Assembly: GCF_004359215.1 (NCBI RefSeq)
Contig: NC_090610.1
Span: 1,650,665-1,714,664 of the forward strand
DNA length: 64,000 nucleotides
Source: Bremia lactucae
Lineage: Eukaryota; Oomycota; Peronosporomycetes; Peronosporales; Peronosporaceae
Direction of reading: 5' to 3'
Of the stretch, positions 20,304-32,267 are shown piece by piece. How positions within the stretch are numbered: the first letter of the stretch is position 1; each line of letters opens with the position of its first letter. Position numbers and translations under genes: made by a program. The notes under the pieces are model-generated. The model saw nothing but the letters and a program-made list of their open reading frames with translations. It did no database searches and was not told where the DNA came from.

Positions 20304-22965
20304 CTAAGGCTTTTGTCCAAGATTGCGCAGAAAGCGAATTTTCTGCGATCGCGTCATGGCCAAATCTTTTTTTATTGCAAAGCGCCTCGCAGCAGAGATA
20401 GCAAAATCGTCTAAGCTCTGCTCCAGTTCTTGGATCTTAGCGTTGAGCTCTGCCAGCTTATCATCAGCTTGTATGGCTCCTGATGACGCAGGCTCTACAC
20501 CTAGCCTTGGCTCGGGTTGTGGCTGTGTTGTAAGAGCTATAGTTGACGACTTGAACTGTGGACGAACAAAGGGCAGCGGCTTATCTGGTATGGTCATTGC
20601 GTTTTCTTTTGCAAGCATTGGCTCGAAAGGGTTCAAAGTACTTCCTAATCTTTGTTGGCGCACGTATTCCACATCAATCGCGTTTGACAGTGGTGCACCA
20701 GTCGGCATAGTTGAAGTTCTTGCACAAGCATGTTCTTCCTTGCTGCATTTGAACTTTAAATTGTCGCAAGTAAGCTTACTTCGGAGGTAGTTGAGCACAG
20801 CCTCGGAACCCTTGTTTAAGATGTGGCTTCGAATAGCTCGTTGAGGATTTCCAATCAAATTTAGTGTCTGGAGATTCTCACAAAGCGCAAGCTCGGCTGG
20901 AATCTAAGGATAGTATATGTACACTGTAAGTCGTGATTGATCGGATGTGAAACTAACACGAAAATAATACGAACTCTCTCTACCTGGCGCAGCTCATTAT
21001 TTTCTAAAGATAACGACGTCAGCTTCGGTAAATGATAAACACTTCCACATGACTCAAGCTACAAATAAGTAAGAATAATATCGACTATTATTATGTTATC
21101 ACGGCAAGAAACTACAAGATCGAGGCGTACCCGGTTGTTTGCAATGCTGAGCTTAGAGAGCTGGTGCATTGTGGACCAAGGAAAATCGTCCAGCGTACGG
21201 ATGCGGTTGAATGACAACAAAAGAGTGTCCAACGTTTTTAACCGCTGTAGCGTTTGTGGAATCTCCGACAATATATTGTTGCGAAGATCAAATTCCTTGA
21301 GCGATGAAGAAATGCTAGCATAAGCACCCTTGCAAAGAAGATAATTGACAGCATTCGTTGTAAGCCTGTTCTTGCTGACACGCAAACACTGTAAGCAAGA
21401 CATCATTGCTATCGATGCATGAATTGTCGTTAGTCCACATTGCTCCGCGGCGAGTGTTTGCAAAGATTTTAGGTCACCAACAGCCGCCGGCAACTCGACG
21501 AGCATATTATTGGACAAGTTGAGGTGAAGCAACGTTTCTGAAAAACGATATTTATCTGCTGCGCATAGCTGCTTTGGAATCTGGCTAAGGCTCTTACCTA
21601 TAAGCTCCAATTTTCCGGATGCAGATGCATCCCGGTATAAATACTCATCCTTTAAATTTGACGCTTCTCCTTCGTCCGTGGGTTCGTATAACTCCATTTT
21701 TTTCCGTAAAATAGAAATTTCGTTTATCTCCTCCTGCATCGCATCAACCGTTTGGGGTGGACAACCACGAGTTCGCAAGTATTTCTTCAGCGTCTCAGTA
21801 CTGCCAGATATTATCGTTTGCCGAATTGTTCGCAACGGGTTGCCCGCAATCAACAAGTGATTTAAATACTTAAGGTATCCAAATTCCGGTGGTACATCAT
21901 TCAGGTCATTATTCGTTACGTCAAGCGTCTTCAATCGGTACAGCTCTGCAATCTTACCGTACAAATGTTGTAGTTTGTTATCTCGTACATCGAGAACAGT
22001 AAGCGAATTTTTCACACGGAGCACGCTCTCTGGGATCTCCCGTAGCAAATTATTTCCAAGAAAGAGTTGGTCAAGACTATTGTTTCTCATCGGCAACGTC
22101 GGAAATTCGTTAAGCTTATTTTGACGGAGATCAATGTACTTGATCGAATCTAATCCAATAAATGCGTTGCCTACATTACTCAAGCAATTTTTTTTCAGAT
22201 TTAGCGTCAATAGTTCCGTTAGCAAATCAAATGAGGAAGGAAGCTCTATAATTTGATTCGAATGCGCTGATAGAGTCTTAAGATTTTTCAGTCGTCCGAT
22301 GGTCGACGGCAACGTTTTCAGTTGATTGCTCTCGACATGAAGTACCTCCAAATGATTAAGTTCGCCTATTGATTGTGGCAACTGCGCCAAGTTGTTACTT
22401 CCAAGTTCAAGCGATCGCAATTGACTTAGTTGGCCTAATTCGTCCGGCAAATACCCTTCCAAGTTGTTGCTTTCAAAAATAGTTATCTCATTAATTCCAT
22501 CTAGTTTTAAAATTGTCAAACACGTACTTGCTAACATCAAGACTTGCAAGTGATTTTATGCTCCACAAAGACAAAGGTATTTTGCACAGCCGATTGTGAC
22601 GCAGTCTTAAGCTCACAAGATATCTTAGCACCTCCAACTGGCTTGGCAGCTCCGTAATTTCATTGTAGCTGTCAAGAATGGAGATTGCTGATGACTTAGA
22701 CTTCGGACATAGTTAATTTCGTCATATCTCACCTAAGATCAAGTTTCTTGAGTATTGCGCATTCCCAGCTGTGCTCGTCCTCGTCCAGGTCATCGTAAAG
22801 GCGGAAAATTTCATCCGGAAACTTGAGAAGTTGTCGAGATGAAAGATTTAAAGCACCCGTTTTACGAGCTTTTTGCAAACACGGGATTATGGTGGAGTTA
22901 TGAGCAGCAGAAAAAGTTGCAGTCGAGCGCTGCGTCGCATCTTGTAAGCTTACGTGCGACGTCAT
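20304..22965 (-). CDS. LRRC40-like: Leucine-rich repeat protein, LRRC40-like
   Basis: Five exons give 795 residues: 22965-22733, 22668-22528, 22469-21131, 21058-20984 and 20903-20304. All four introns (64, 58, 72, 80 bp) are GT-AG, and each join restores an LRR (LDLSYNEITELP, LDVSNNNLEG). The start includes QKARKTGALNLSSRQL, as in LRRC40, and GNPLRTIRQTIIS.STETLKKYLR and GNPQRAIRSHILNKGSEAVL recur as in that family. About 20 repeats of LxxLxLxxNxLxxLP type follow. The C-terminal ~150 residues are an added tail with a coiled-coil-like stretch (KLAELNAKIQELEQSL) and a basic end. It is a probable soluble scaffold whose partners are unknown. Confidence 0.88.
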
Positions 22966-23200
22966 GGTTTACAAATTTGCGAGAAAGATTTGAGAGCAGT
23001 TCAAATTTGGTTTTCAGAAAGAGCAATTTTGATTAAAATGTGCAAAAGAAAATCTTAATACAACCATGGCATCTCATTGGTCAAGATGAAAATTATAGTC
23101 GTGTTGTTTTTCCGCGTTATTTAGTATTGCTCGTTTTTATAACTTTCACCATGCAGAATATATTGGTTCGATTAAACGTGCCGTAAGAGCAACGCTATTT

Positions 23201-23877
23201 TGTAACGTCCTAAAGTTGCCCTAATGTTACACAGCCCCCGTTAAGTACGCCAAGTGTACTTAACGGGATGGTCAATTACTTAAATAAAGTAGTTAGACCC
23301 ACTGCTCGGGTGTGGTTTACATTTGTGACCAACCCTTGCGTATGTGATGCACATAGGTGCATTCACATTAGGAGGGATGACACCTAGCGTCATCCGTTAC
23401 GCGAGGTATCTAGAAAGATACGCTCGCAATACATAATAGTGATATCTATAGAGATGACATTTTTGATTCGTAAAAATAGGTATATCTATTTAATACGATT
23501 AAATATAAATCAGTCTTAAAACTATTTTCTTCTTAGTAAGTGCCCACGAGGAGCCGGATTTCCGCTCCCGTGTCGACACTTTCCTAACGAACTTAGTGCG
23601 TTGGGTGAGGTCGCTAAGGCGCCCACTACAACTACCTTACTGGACGCAAGATAAGCTGGTTAAAGCGCTTCCTCGCTGTGCTGCGGTGTGTGTCTAAGTA
23701 GAGCGTGGCCGCATTAAGACATGCCAGCCTACACTTGGTAGCACTTGAAATCCTTCACACGACTCGCATCTCTACGTGTGTACGTGAGGATGAGCCTCAA
23801 TATCGATTGAACTCATTTCCCCCACCTCCCCATTATCGGGAGGCGGCAGGGCACATGGCGCAGTGACTTCGTGCATG
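23201..23877 (+). mobile_element. Gypsy family 2, 5' LTR plus leader/gag start
   Basis: The LTR is 23201-23733 (TGTAACGTCC to CCTACA). CT and then TGGTAGCACTT (from 23736) form the primer-binding site. The following ~130 bp match the reverse complement of 17460-17595 up to the word CTTCGTGCA. From 23878 the sequence is family 1, so the rest of this element is missing. Confidence 0.85.
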
Positions 23878-24615
23878 GATCAAGGCCATGTAGCTTTGTC
23901 GCAATAAATAAGGGAAATTTATTGTGAGGAGTAGTCTCTCCAGTCAAAGCCGTTCGGACAAACGCCACGGCTTTTTCTCAGGGGCAAGACGAGACATTTT
24001 ATTGTCTACGCTTCCCTGAGTGGTACCCACTGAAGCAGAGGTACCACAAGAATTTTTATAACGATGGCTTTCACCATCTTCTTCACCACGCACAGAAATA
24101 TGTGCGGGTGACGGCACGGGAGACGGTGCTGATGATAAAGAATCTTTCTCATCGTCGGAACCAAACATGCTATATCAAACGCTATTACCACGTTTATCAA
24201 ATTGAGCCCCCTCATTCGAAGGCTCATAGTCAGCCGCCTGACGATTATCCGGCGACTGTTCTGTTCTTCCCCGAGTCGGCCATTTCGACCGACTCGTATT
24301 CGTAGTCGTCCTCCAAAGAGGGGTCGCATTCACGTGGTGAAACACCACGTGCACCCGCAACATCTAGAGTTGCGGGAGAAGAGGATACTACGGCAGACGG
24401 AACGTCTGCCGCAAGAGACAATAATGCGTCGCCCGCGGCTGCATGAACCGCAGCAGAAGCCGCCGCACTATTCGCACATCGCATGGACTTGTTAATCGTG
24501 CGAAAGAATTAAAAATTGATGTTATGACCAATCAACATCGTTTTCAATTAATTGGTCTTATAGTGACCACTCCATCCAATAACAATCAGAGTGATTGTCG
24601 TTTAAGGGAGGGTGA
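23878..24615 (+). mobile_element. Gypsy family 1, 3' internal tail
   Basis: It matches the tails at 430-621/10943-11426 and 62470-63210 and ends in a purine tract. The minus strand carries another copy of the antisense ORF (pieces at 24484-24245 and 24168-23944) with a one-base insertion. Confidence 0.8.
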
Positions 24616-25051
24616 TGTAACGGGGTGTATCGTTACATGAACACACAAAGGTTGTTAATTAATATATCATCTAAAAGGTAAATAATATTTGGAGAATATT
24701 CCTTTACGTAGTAATATTCAGGAAGCTTATCAATTGAAAGATATAGGCCATTATATCAACTTGCTCCACGGTCCAGTCAGCGCTGGACGCGCGCAAAGAG
24801 AGAGACAGATAAGATCATAACTACATGTTTTGTGTCCGTATACAATTAAGTTAGCATTAAATAGATAGGACCCGAAGAACTTAATTACATTAAATACAGA
24901 TTTCTTTTAACCCTCTTTAAAGCAAGTTTTTTGAAGAGGTCTTCCTCTGCACGTACTAGTGTACGTGAAGTGACGTGAGGCACCTCTCGCACTGAGGCAG
25001 TGCGAAGTGGACTTGTATTGAAGCAGTACAAGTCGGCAGTGCCCCGTTACA
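24616..25051 (+). mobile_element. Gypsy family 1 LTR
   Basis: The 436-bp LTR runs from TGTAACGGGG to CCCCGTTACA. Hairpins near the 3' end include 24988-25004 and 25011-25033. It ends 102 bp before the MTG1 start codon. Confidence 0.88.
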
Positions 25052-25153
25052 GAAAGCTTTCGCGAATCATTTTTTTAATATCTTTTAATACATCCTTTTC
25101 TACCAATCTGGTCCAATTGAGCTATCCTCGTCTGTGGTCGCTCAGAGCTCAAA

Positions 25154-26151
25154 ATGAATAAATTTCGACCCAAGTTCGTGTATCCTTCTAAAGTCAACTG
25201 GTTTCCGGGTCATATGGCGCTCGCTAGGCGTCAAATGCTAGCGCAAATCAATGCAGTTGATGTCCTTATTGAAGTGCGTGACGCTCGCATTCCCTGGAGC
25301 TCTGCTAATCCTATCCTAGAAGAAGCACTTAGCAAGTCCAAGCCCCGACTTGTCGTTTTTAACAAATGCGACTTGGCTAATTCAAACATGCAACAAAGGA
25401 TTGAAAAACAATGCAGAGAAAATGAGCTCGGAAAAGCCACGGACTGTCTCTTTACATCCGTTACCAAAGGCAAACGGCTGCATGCGATTCTTCAATGGTG
25501 CAATAAGCACAGTGAAGCCCAATTCAGGAGTACGGCTGGCTCTATGGTCATGGTTGTTGGTATACCCAATGTCGGCAAAAGCTCGCTCATAAATGAGTTT
25601 CGACGGCTATCAAACTCTTCAAAATTGGCGCGAGGTCGAAAGAGAGCGACAGTGGGGCCAACACCTGGTATAACGGTTCGCAACGACATCATTAAGGTCC
25701 TCCTTTAAAAAAAATGGAGGATATATACGGTTTAAGTAATCGGCTCACGTATTAGTTGCTGTTTGATCGATATCAGGTGAATGACAAGCCAGCGGTATAC
25801 GTAATTGACACCCCTGGAGTCATGATGCCCAATATTATGTCGGCAGAGATTGGCATGAGGCTGGCGCTGACCGGAGCGATTAAGGATGATATCATTGGCT
25901 GTGAATTGATTGCAGACTACATGCTTTATCTATTAAACCAGATGAAGTCAACTACTTATGTAGACGCATTAAAGCTTTCGGGTCCGATTGACGACATTAG
26001 GGAATTGTTTCAGCAAATATACAAGCGTTGCGGTGCGTTAGGCAAAGAGCCTGGCATTCAAGACCGACTAGCGGCTAAGTTTTTGCTAACAGAGTATCGT
26101 CGGGGAGCCTTTGGCAACTTTACGCTGGATCTTGTTGAATCACTTCGTTAG
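25154..26151 (+). CDS. MTG1: Mitochondrial ribosome-associated GTPase 1 (MTG1/YlqF type)
   Basis: Two exons, 25154-25696 and 25777-26151, joined across an 80-bp GT-AG intron in phase 0, give 305 residues. The GTPase motifs are in circularly permuted order: G4 NKCD (70-73), then G1 GIPNVGKSS (136-144), G2 PTPGIT (169-174) and G3 DTPGV (about 191-195). The start WFPGHMALARRQM is typical of the YlqF/RbgA family, which assists large-subunit assembly; the MTG1 branch acts in mitochondria. The N-terminus shows no strong presequence. The length fits the family. The start follows a Gypsy LTR by about 100 bp, so its promoter may lie in or overlap LTR sequence. Confidence 0.92.
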
Positions 26152-28558
26152 CGATTTCTCTTTAGTTGATAATTTTATAAGTATAGGCAACACTAATACT
26201 TCATTACATCTACACCCTATATTTAACGGCCTTCTCTGTTACTCTCCCTAATAAAACTGCAGCAGTCTTTCAACACGATTGTTTACTGCTCACAGATCAC
26301 GCAGGTCGTTTCGAAAGTCACACGACAATGCTCCTGAAAATGCTCCTGAAAATGCATCTCGAACGCGACCGCCTCTCAAGATGCATTTTCAGGTTCTATT
26401 TGCTGGTCAATGAGATGATCATAAGCACGCTTTTCCATAAATCACACCAGATTGATCAACCGGCCCACGCGGATTTCGATGGCATATTTTTTTTAGGAAA
26501 GCGCATATTTTGGTCAATACTGAGTTTTCAAGTTAACGTAACAGCTTGCTTCAGATGCCCTAACATTGCCAAAATGCAATTAAAAATCAAAGGAAGAACA
26601 GTAATGCACCGATTTTGCCCGTATTAGGAGTCCGAACGCTCAAGATGGTTGCCAGTATGGTCACCTATATACCCAAATTACCTATTTCTACCTAGCTAAA
26701 ATGGCGGAATCTTGCGTCATCTCGGTATCGGCATTCTGCTTCTATCCTTGCAATTCTTAAATGCCAAAATGGTCCAGAGATTCGCTTTGAGCGCGAGTAA
26801 GAAATTTTAGACCCAACCTATGTTCGGAACAGAGTCACAGCCTCTATTGCTTTGCTTGCCATTACATAAGTGAGCTTTGAGTTCAATTGCTGCCCTCGGT
26901 GTAGAAACGGAGATTTATTACCGAAGCAACAAGACAAGTCGATTTTAGCTTCGCCATTGTATAGATGTTATAAACGCTTCCTTTAGGACACCGTTTCAAA
27001 ATTAAGCTAACGAACTGACCACATTGAGACTTGCTTCTGAGCCAAAATTCGTTAAAATCACTGATATGATATTTTTTACAGCCAGACACACACGCAAATT
27101 TCTTTCCTTTCTATCAATTATTCCTTCACCAACACGTCATTAGGGTCAATTGGCGATCGGCGCTTAACTATCACCAGCTTTGGATCTATTGTCAGAAAGA
27201 CTGGTCTGTCGCCCTACCATATACAAACCAGTCCATCATTGTCATTTGCTCCATCACGCTAGCAGTTTAGTCAGACCGAAAAAGCGACTTCTTCGTTCTC
27301 CCAATTACACGACAGAAAGCAGAGCATGATCGAGCAAAGAAAAATGGCAGCACTCACAGTGTGATTATAATGGATGAGTTAAAAGATCTGCCTAGAGCAT
27401 GGAGCGAATGCAAATATTGGGTACAATTTATCTTTGACCATTTTATGAAATTCCCATGACGCTCGACGTGCGGGGTGGGGTGTATGCTACAGTGACAGGT
27501 ATTGAGTTTCACTGCAAAATTGGAATGCGACGAATCCACTTTGATCCAATTCGAGATGGCTCAATTCATGTCGAATGGTGGAATGAGTATTCGCATACTG
27601 ACTAGTGGCCGATTAAAATTACGAAATTGAACCAATTATACTCAAGGAACGTTTATTTTGTGGTACGGTTGTTGCAATGTTCGCATTAATAGGAAGAACT
27701 AGACCCAACCGGTGGAAGGTATTCTCGTGTAAATATATAACTATTGTTGGTGCTTCTTATGAACCGCCCGTATCGACAAATCTATCGCTCACCAATCTTT
27801 CTGGATGTTCGTTTAGGAGCGGACATAGACAGCATTGATGATTCGCAAATGAATGCCTTTATCAGGTAGACGACGCACTTTTTCCTTCATCAATTCGACG
27901 CTTTAGCCAAGCATTTGGGAAACGAAAATTGGAAAATCGTGAGCACTGAAAACGCACTTAAGACTAGTCTATTCGCGAGGAGGCTTTTTAGTTGTGGATT
28001 CAGTCAACAGACGTGGTATGTAATGGAGTAATTTACCGAGAAGAATCTTTGACACGTGTTGCCGTTAAGAATTTAAGTGTGAGCGGTGTGCCTAAGAACA
28101 CATCAGCCGAGTTTTTTTCAATAGACATGCAGCTGACGAGAGGTCTACAACACTCGAATACTATCCTATGAGAATGAATTCGTGCTAAAGGGGCACTTAC
28201 GCATAGAAGTTTCTTTGACTTCTACCACAAAATACCACGTCCAGTTGCATCTTGTGACAGTATTGCATTCGGTATGGCATAAGGACTAGCATGCCTCCAC
28301 AACTCGATTATGATTCACCGTGAGTTTAATCTCTAAACATTCTCTAATACGATCGACTGTACCCGTTGCCAGATTGTTATGAAAGTGATAAATTACAATT
28401 CAAGACCAGCGCCCAAGGAATTTGGAGCGAGCATTTTGTGCTATGTGGCTAACTTATTGCTATAAGCCACATACAACTTCCTCAGAATCGCGGCGGCAAT
28501 CAACGTCGTCTTAACCAACAGATAAAGTGACCAATTACGGTACTTGAACTATCAGTTG
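26152..28558. other. Spacer, no supported gene
   Basis: It is AT-rich with only short frames. One hairpin lies at 26345-26393. Stretches around 27350-27620 and 27750-28300 look like decayed coding sequence but match nothing I recognise. Confidence 0.5.
26345..26393. repeat. 15-bp inverted repeat, 19-nt loop
   Basis: CCTGAAAATGCATCT (26345-26359) is exactly complementary to 26379-26393. The first arm is preceded by a partial tandem copy (CTCCTGAAAATG twice). It lies about 200 bp after the MTG1 stop. Confidence 0.7.
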
Positions 28559-29563
28559 CTACACTTCACTTTCGTGAGACGAAAGCGCTAATTGGAAGAC
28601 ACGATAGTGATGATTCAGTGACTTGATCGTATGCAGTCTATAAGAGCTTAGTAGCACACCGTCGCTGGGATTCGAACGATCAAAAACCACACGTCGCACT
28701 CGACTATGTACCAGCGCCATGGCACACATCGAGCATGGCTCTTGGTCGAGGAACACGTCATATCCAGTGCACAAGTACGAGTCATTATGTTTGTTTTCGC
28801 TTGTGTTTCCATCCTTCTCTATTTTTAAATGTTTGGCATCTTCTCCATCATGTTTATGCTTCTTAAGCACCGCCTTTTCTTCAGCCTCAGTGTTTTGGCG
28901 TCGATCACGTTCTCCAACTCTGCTAATCGCCACCATAATGGGATGATACAAAGCTTCAAAAGCGTATTGAGACCATCTGTTTCCATTTATTTCAGATGTG
29001 GCAGCATGCTCGTCAATCTCAGGGTCGACAACCACACAGCCCCACGCACAGCTCAGAATCTTTTGCCTCTCCCTTTTATGCTTTCCTCCAATTTGCAGTG
29101 CCATTGCCAAGTGCTTTTTCATAACTTCACTTTCGTCTTCTCCTATAGGAAGTGGCGCGGTAGTCCTCTCGACGCTAGAGTGGAAGATGAGCGGCCAGTG
29201 TTGCGTGTATTTCTCAAAAAGCTCACGAGTGCGTGGCGGAAACTTTAAAGCTTCTGCCGTCGTCAATTTCGCCTCAAACGTTTCCTCCAGTTGCTGCAAG
29301 TCTGTCACAGACATTGCAGCTACCGTATTATTAGCAACTAATGGACAAACAAGCGCCATGAGCGTATCTGGCGCTTCTGGGAGTTTCTTAAGCCGCTTAA
29401 TGTGCGCGAATCCTAGCGCTGCTAATGTTTGAAAGTGACACGAAAGGTGCTTAATCACACTGGAACCATACTGGGCAGGAAATTGTAGAGCCACGAAGCG
29501 CTGCTGCTCCTCTAGCTTCTCCGAATCAGTTCCGTCGACTGCCAGAACTTCCACCAACTTCAT
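28559..29563 (-). CDS. ADAT3: tRNA-specific adenosine deaminase subunit ADAT3/Tad3
   Basis: The intact 334-residue frame has no intron. In the known heterodimer, ADAT3 pairs with catalytic ADAT2 to convert A34 to inosine in tRNA anticodons. The C-terminal deaminase domain has HPIMVAI (His207), where Val211 replaces the catalytic Glu, a mark of the ADAT3 subunit. It then has CTGYDVFLDQEPCSMCAMAL, with zinc ligands Cys277 and Cys280, followed by VHSRVRRVVF. The N-terminal ~170 residues form the family's extra domain. A lysine/histidine-rich insert (about 225-262) splits the deaminase fold. The start is the first Met of the frame, just upstream of a conserved-looking N-terminus. Confidence 0.9.
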   Translation of the reverse strand: MKLVEVLAVDGTDSEKLEEQQRFVALQFPAQYGSSVIKHLSCHFQTLAALGFAHIKRLKKLPEAPDTLMALVCPLVANNTVAAMSVTDLQQLEETFEAKLTTAEALKFPPRTRELFEKYTQHWPLIFHSSVERTTAPLPIGEDESEVMKKHLAMALQIGGKHKRERQKILSCAWGCVVVDPEIDEHAATSEINGNRWSQYAFEALYHPIMVAISRVGERDRRQNTEAEEKAVLKKHKHDGEDAKHLKIEKDGNTSENKHNDSYLCTGYDVFLDQEPCSMCAMALVHSRVRRVVFDRSNPSDGVLLSSYRLHTIKSLNHHYRVFQLALSSHESEV

Positions 29564-30143
29564 AATTTATTATTTTGGTGCATTTAACACAAATCTGTCG
29601 CATAATATAAAAATCTGATTGCACAACTTTACGCTTTAATGCCTCTTTATGACTGGTGTAAGAGCTTCATACCACTTGTATAACCAACACGAAATATCGC
29701 GCTGCTGAAGCGACCACTGAAATAACGTTAACAACTAAAGTCCTGTCCTTACTTTGAATAATCTCGCCACTTACAAATATCTCGCCTAGCGATCTATCGA
29801 GATGGCGGCACAACTCACAGTGTCCTACGTCATCAACTTAAAGTAGCATTGTGCTGTCCTTAATGGTGAACACTCGAAACAAAGAGGTTTCAGAACAAAT
29901 TGAAAGCCGGTTCATATCAGCAGTCCAAAAATCACCACATTCAACAAGTAAGATCAACTTGGCTCCCTTAGATTCGGACCATATGGGTAGGGCTGAAGTA
30001 TAAATTCACACACCCTACCGCCCCAGTCTGTCGTCTCTTGTGGCCTCGTGCGTGAAGGTTCTGCTTGCTCAATTTTCGAAATATTTTCGCGCTTTTATAC
30101 GATTGCGTAGTCGCGTCGATAATCGCTCATATTAGGCTAAATG
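29564..30143. other. Spacer upstream of ADAT3
   Basis: It separates the ADAT3 start from the 3' end of the KIX gene; both are on the minus strand. It must hold the ADAT3 promoter. No other feature is seen. Confidence 0.5.
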
Positions 30144-32049
30144 TTACTTGGCATTTACGGTACTCATTGGTGGGGTCTTTGAAGAGCCACTAGTACTTGT
30201 AACAGGTTTTTGCATTGATGTTTGAGACGGCTTAGAGACTTGAATTCCCGACGTTGTAGCGCCTGAGTGCTGTTGGTGAGGGGCAACGCCAGGCTGGTTT
30301 CCAGCCTGGTCAACAGCCCCTCCTACTTTAGTGCGCTTAAAAGCAGCGGCGTTTGCTGCTGCTGCCATCTGCTGCTGCGACTGTGATAGCGTCCTCTTCT
30401 GGCCCCCCATATTTGCAGGCTCATTGGTTCCATTCTTCATACTATCCCCTCCTGTAAGACCAGAGTTTACATCGTCATGCAGATCATCAGATCCTAGCAT
30501 GGACGATGAAAGGTCCAAGTTTAAAAAGTCCGACGACTCACCAAGACTCATATCGCTACTCATGCGCTGCTGATTAGCATTATTATTGCTCGCACCATTT
30601 CGCTGAACCTGAGCTTGGGCCTGCGCACGAGCTTGAGCTTGGACCTGAGCTTGCTGCTGTTGCATATAATTCGGATTCTGTCGTTGCTGCATTTGCTGCT
30701 GCATTTGCCGCATCGAATTCTGGCGTTGAAAGGCTTGATTATGTTGATACTGCTGTTGATGAAGCGAATTTTGGCGATGCATTTGAGCTTGCTGCTGTGC
30801 CTGTTGCAATTGAAGCTGCCGTCGCTGCAATTGAGCTTCTTGAAATTGCTGCAACTGTTGTGGGGTTAGCTGCTGCCGCATCTGAGGATTCTGTTGCATT
30901 TGTAACTGCAAATGCTGTTGTTGCATCAGCTGCTGCTGAGTTAATCGGTTTCCGTATGGTATGTTGCCCACCACGTGGCCTTGAGCACCCATTGCACCAG
31001 TTGATGCGTTCATTGTCATGCCTGAAGGAGCATTACTTGCCATCAATGTCGCATTGCCGACCAATTCCGTTGAATTTCCCGGAACACTGGCTGCTCCTGC
31101 AGCACGAGGATTTCCAACAGTTTTGTGTTGTGCTCGAGCACCCATTGTTACCGCCAGATGCTGAAGGCGAGTCTTCAGCGACGAAAAATCACCATACTCA
31201 TCTCGATTCTTCGCTGTCCGGTATAATGAATCTTCGAGTCTCCTCGCCATATCTGGTAGCCGCCGAATCCACTCCGCAGGTGCGTCTGGTTTCCGTTGCT
31301 GCAACAAACTAACGCTGCATACCAATATAACATCATTAAAGTTAGTCCTTCGCTAAGCATACTCAATGCGTGTAATGTACATTTTGCCAATCATTTTTCG
31401 ACGAAGAGGAAGATCATTCTCTGATTGCCATGCAGACTGCGCAACGTTACTACCACCAGGAGTCCGGATAACAGCTGGACGCTGTTGAGCCTGCTGTTGA
31501 GCCAATTGAGCTGCCCGCATTCGTGCAGCATTCAACATACCCGCCTGCTGAGGGTTCTGTTGAGGGCCACCCATCATCATATTTTGATTACCATATTGCG
31601 CATATGCTGCGTTTCCAGAGGCTCCACCACGATTCATTCCTGGGTTGCCCCGCTGTTGCATGTAAGCATTTGTACCCATTGCCAAGTTTTGTTGACTAGC
31701 GGCGCTCTGACTCATCGAGATACGAAGAACCTCCATTGGAGGGGGAATTAAGTCAGGATGTTGCATCATCATCGCCTTTACCCGCGCAAATTCTTCAACG
31801 TAGGATGATGTCGGAGGACGATATGACTGACCGGGCTGGCTTCCCATATACTGTCCATTAACGCTTGTAGGTGGTGGCGCACCACTGGCACTCACCGGCA
31901 TTTGATTAGCATGTATTTGCTGATGATACGGTTGTCCTGCAAACTGGTGTTGCTGCTGCCCATTTTGCCGATTCATCATCATTTGATTAGCGTATTGTTG
32001 TTGCCTTTGATGCTGCATCTGCATTTGCTGTTGCTGATGTTGCTGTTGC

Positions 32050-32081
<32 letters not shown>

Positions 32082-32091
32082 CTGCTGTTGC

Positions 32092-32123
<32 letters not shown>

Positions 32124-32166
32124 GTGTTGCTGCTGTTGCTGTTGGTGTTGCTGTTGTTGCTGTTGA

Positions 32167-32198
<32 letters not shown>

Positions 32199-32226
32199 GT
32201 GCTGCTGTTGCTGTTGCTGCTGCTGC

Positions 32227-32267
<41 letters not shown>

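Noticed and set aside
27350..28300. Possible decayed gene between MTG1 and ADAT3
   Set aside because: Short frames with stops, and no motif I can name.
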